Origin: Clostridia bacterium
GTDB taxonomy: Bacteria > Bacillota > Clostridia > TANB77 > CAG-465
Assembly (NCBI GenBank): GCA_026415435.1
Contig: JAOAHC010000040.1
Span: 1-64,000 of the forward strand
Length of the DNA stretch: 64,000 bases
Reading direction: 5' to 3'
In this document: in pieces, positions 63,410 through 64,000 of the stretch
How positions within the stretch are numbered: the first letter of the stretch is position 1
How the letters are laid out: every line of letters starts with the position of its first letter
Made by a program: the position numbers and the translations under genes
Notes under the pieces: model-generated
What the model was told of the DNA's origin: nothing
What the model saw: the letters and a program-made list of their open reading frames with translations, nothing else
Database searches by the model: none

Positions 63410-64000
63410 ATGGATTTATTTTACTTATCAAATACTGATGAAAACTATGTTTCAAAATACAATGAAATTATATCTGATTTAATTATTGAAAAAAAATCAA
63501 AATTTATTTGCTATATTTTTAACATAAATACAGAAAGCCAGGCATTAGATTATATCGAAAAAGTAAGAAGAAATTATGAAGATGCAAGACATGTAGTATA
63601 TGTATACTCATATTTTAAAAAGAATGTTAGAAATACTAGATATGATGATGATAATGAACCAGGTTCTGCTGGGACGAAAGCAATAATTGACACAATTGAA
63701 AAAGAAAAAATAGCTAATATCTGTATAGTAATTGTAAGATATTTTGGAGGAATATTATTAGGAGTTGGACCACTAAGTAGATCTTATTTAAATTCTGTTA
63801 GACAATGTATTAATAAATGTACAAAAAATATTCTTTATCAATATATACAAAAAGAATTTGAAATAAATTATTCAAAGTATAATAGCATAGCTGAACAATT
63901 AAATGAATATGCAAACAAAAGATTGATTATCATAAATACGGTAACCTTTAACGATACTGTATACATAAAACTATATATAGAGAAAAATATTGAAAATCAT
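63410..64000 (+). CDS. YigZ/IMPACT family protein (3' end outside window)
   Basis: The first 197 codons of a YigZ-family protein, open to the window edge. The IMPACT N-terminal domain shows KKSKFICYI, DARHVVYVY, DDDNEPGSAGTKAI, the conserved VRYFGGILLGVGPLSRSY and the start of the second, EF-G-like domain (DUF1949). Family members bind nucleic acid or ribosomes; the exact role is unclear. AGAAGGG precedes the ATG. The terminator upstream separates it from clpX. Confidence 0.88.
   Translation, partial: MDLFYLSNTDENYVSKYNEIISDLIIEKKSKFICYIFNINTESQALDYIEKVRRNYEDARHVVYVYSYFKKNVRNTRYDDDNEPGSAGTKAIIDTIEKEKIANICIVIVRYFGGILLGVGPLSRSYLNSVRQCINKCTKNILYQYIQKEFEINYSKYNSIAEQLNEYANKRLIIINTVTFNDTVYIKLYIEKNIENH

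Overview
The window is a strongly AT-rich stretch (well under one third G+C by eye) of what looks like a chromosome of an anaerobic, spore-forming Clostridia-type Firmicute. The signs are AGGAGG-like ribosome sites before nearly every gene, the standard genetic code with some GTG and TTG starts, the sporulation membrane proteins YlbJ and YtvI, a trimeric NADH-linked [FeFe]-hydrogenase, pyruvate formate-lyase with its activase, and Firmicute-type capsule kinase and phosphatase genes. No rRNA, tRNA or CRISPR array was recognised. The window opens inside a transposase gene and closes inside a YigZ-family gene.

Layout. 1-600: 3' part of an insertion sequence. 0.7-3.6 kb: operon of a GT4 glycosyltransferase, a UPF0104/MprF-like membrane protein and an SDR reductase, probably for membrane glycolipid. 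3.7-5.8 kb (minus): small membrane protein, Q/M/P-rich small protein, ylbJ. 5.8-9.0 kb: rRNA methyltransferase-like protein, coiled-coil protein, class II fructose-bisphosphate aldolase. 9.0-10.3 kb (minus): GH3 hexosaminidase. 10.5-11.2 kb: two tandem paralogues of unknown function. 11.4-15.5 kb: hydrogenase subunits HydC, HydB and HydA. 15.5-20.3 kb: YetF/DUF4363 pair, dapA, ytvI and small unknown genes. 20.5-34.6 kb: a 14-gene exopolysaccharide operon. It holds chain-length and kinase/phosphatase regulators, a VanZ-like gene, an initiating sugar transferase, two GT4 and two GT2 enzymes, a Wzy-like polymerase, a pyruvyl transferase, a radical SAM protein, a Wzx flippase and an LCP ligase. 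34.7-38.8 kb: Cys-rich small protein, engB, serS, DUF4364, cmk (frame-shifted) and plsC. 38.8-46.2 kb: pflB, an epimerase-like gene, pflA, two large unknown proteins, a DUF1801 protein and an HD hydrolase. 46.3-48.8 kb: typA and an unknown minus-strand gene. 48.9-52.3 kb: GH18 protein with three SH3 domains and an MFS transporter. 52.4-60 kb: a cyclic beta-1,2-glucan synthase split into two overlapping genes. 60-64 kb: tig, clpP, clpX, yigZ.

How the genes work together. Surface carbohydrate dominates: a glycolipid operon, a complete Wzx/Wzy exopolysaccharide locus with wall attachment, a cyclic glucan system and two wall-active hydrolases. Energy metabolism is fermentative: aldolase, pyruvate formate-lyase and NADH-linked hydrogen production. 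The tig-clpP-clpX block is ordinary protein quality control.

Most worth a second look: the split cyclic glucan synthase, whose -35 box appears to lie in the preceding terminator; an altered H-cluster motif in HydA; a radical SAM enzyme inside the polysaccharide operon; an epimerase between pflB and pflA; a terminator-like hairpin in the typA leader; and three interrupted frames (a 19.9 kb gene with an in-frame TAA, the VanZ gene with a 4-bp duplication, and cmk with a one-base shift).
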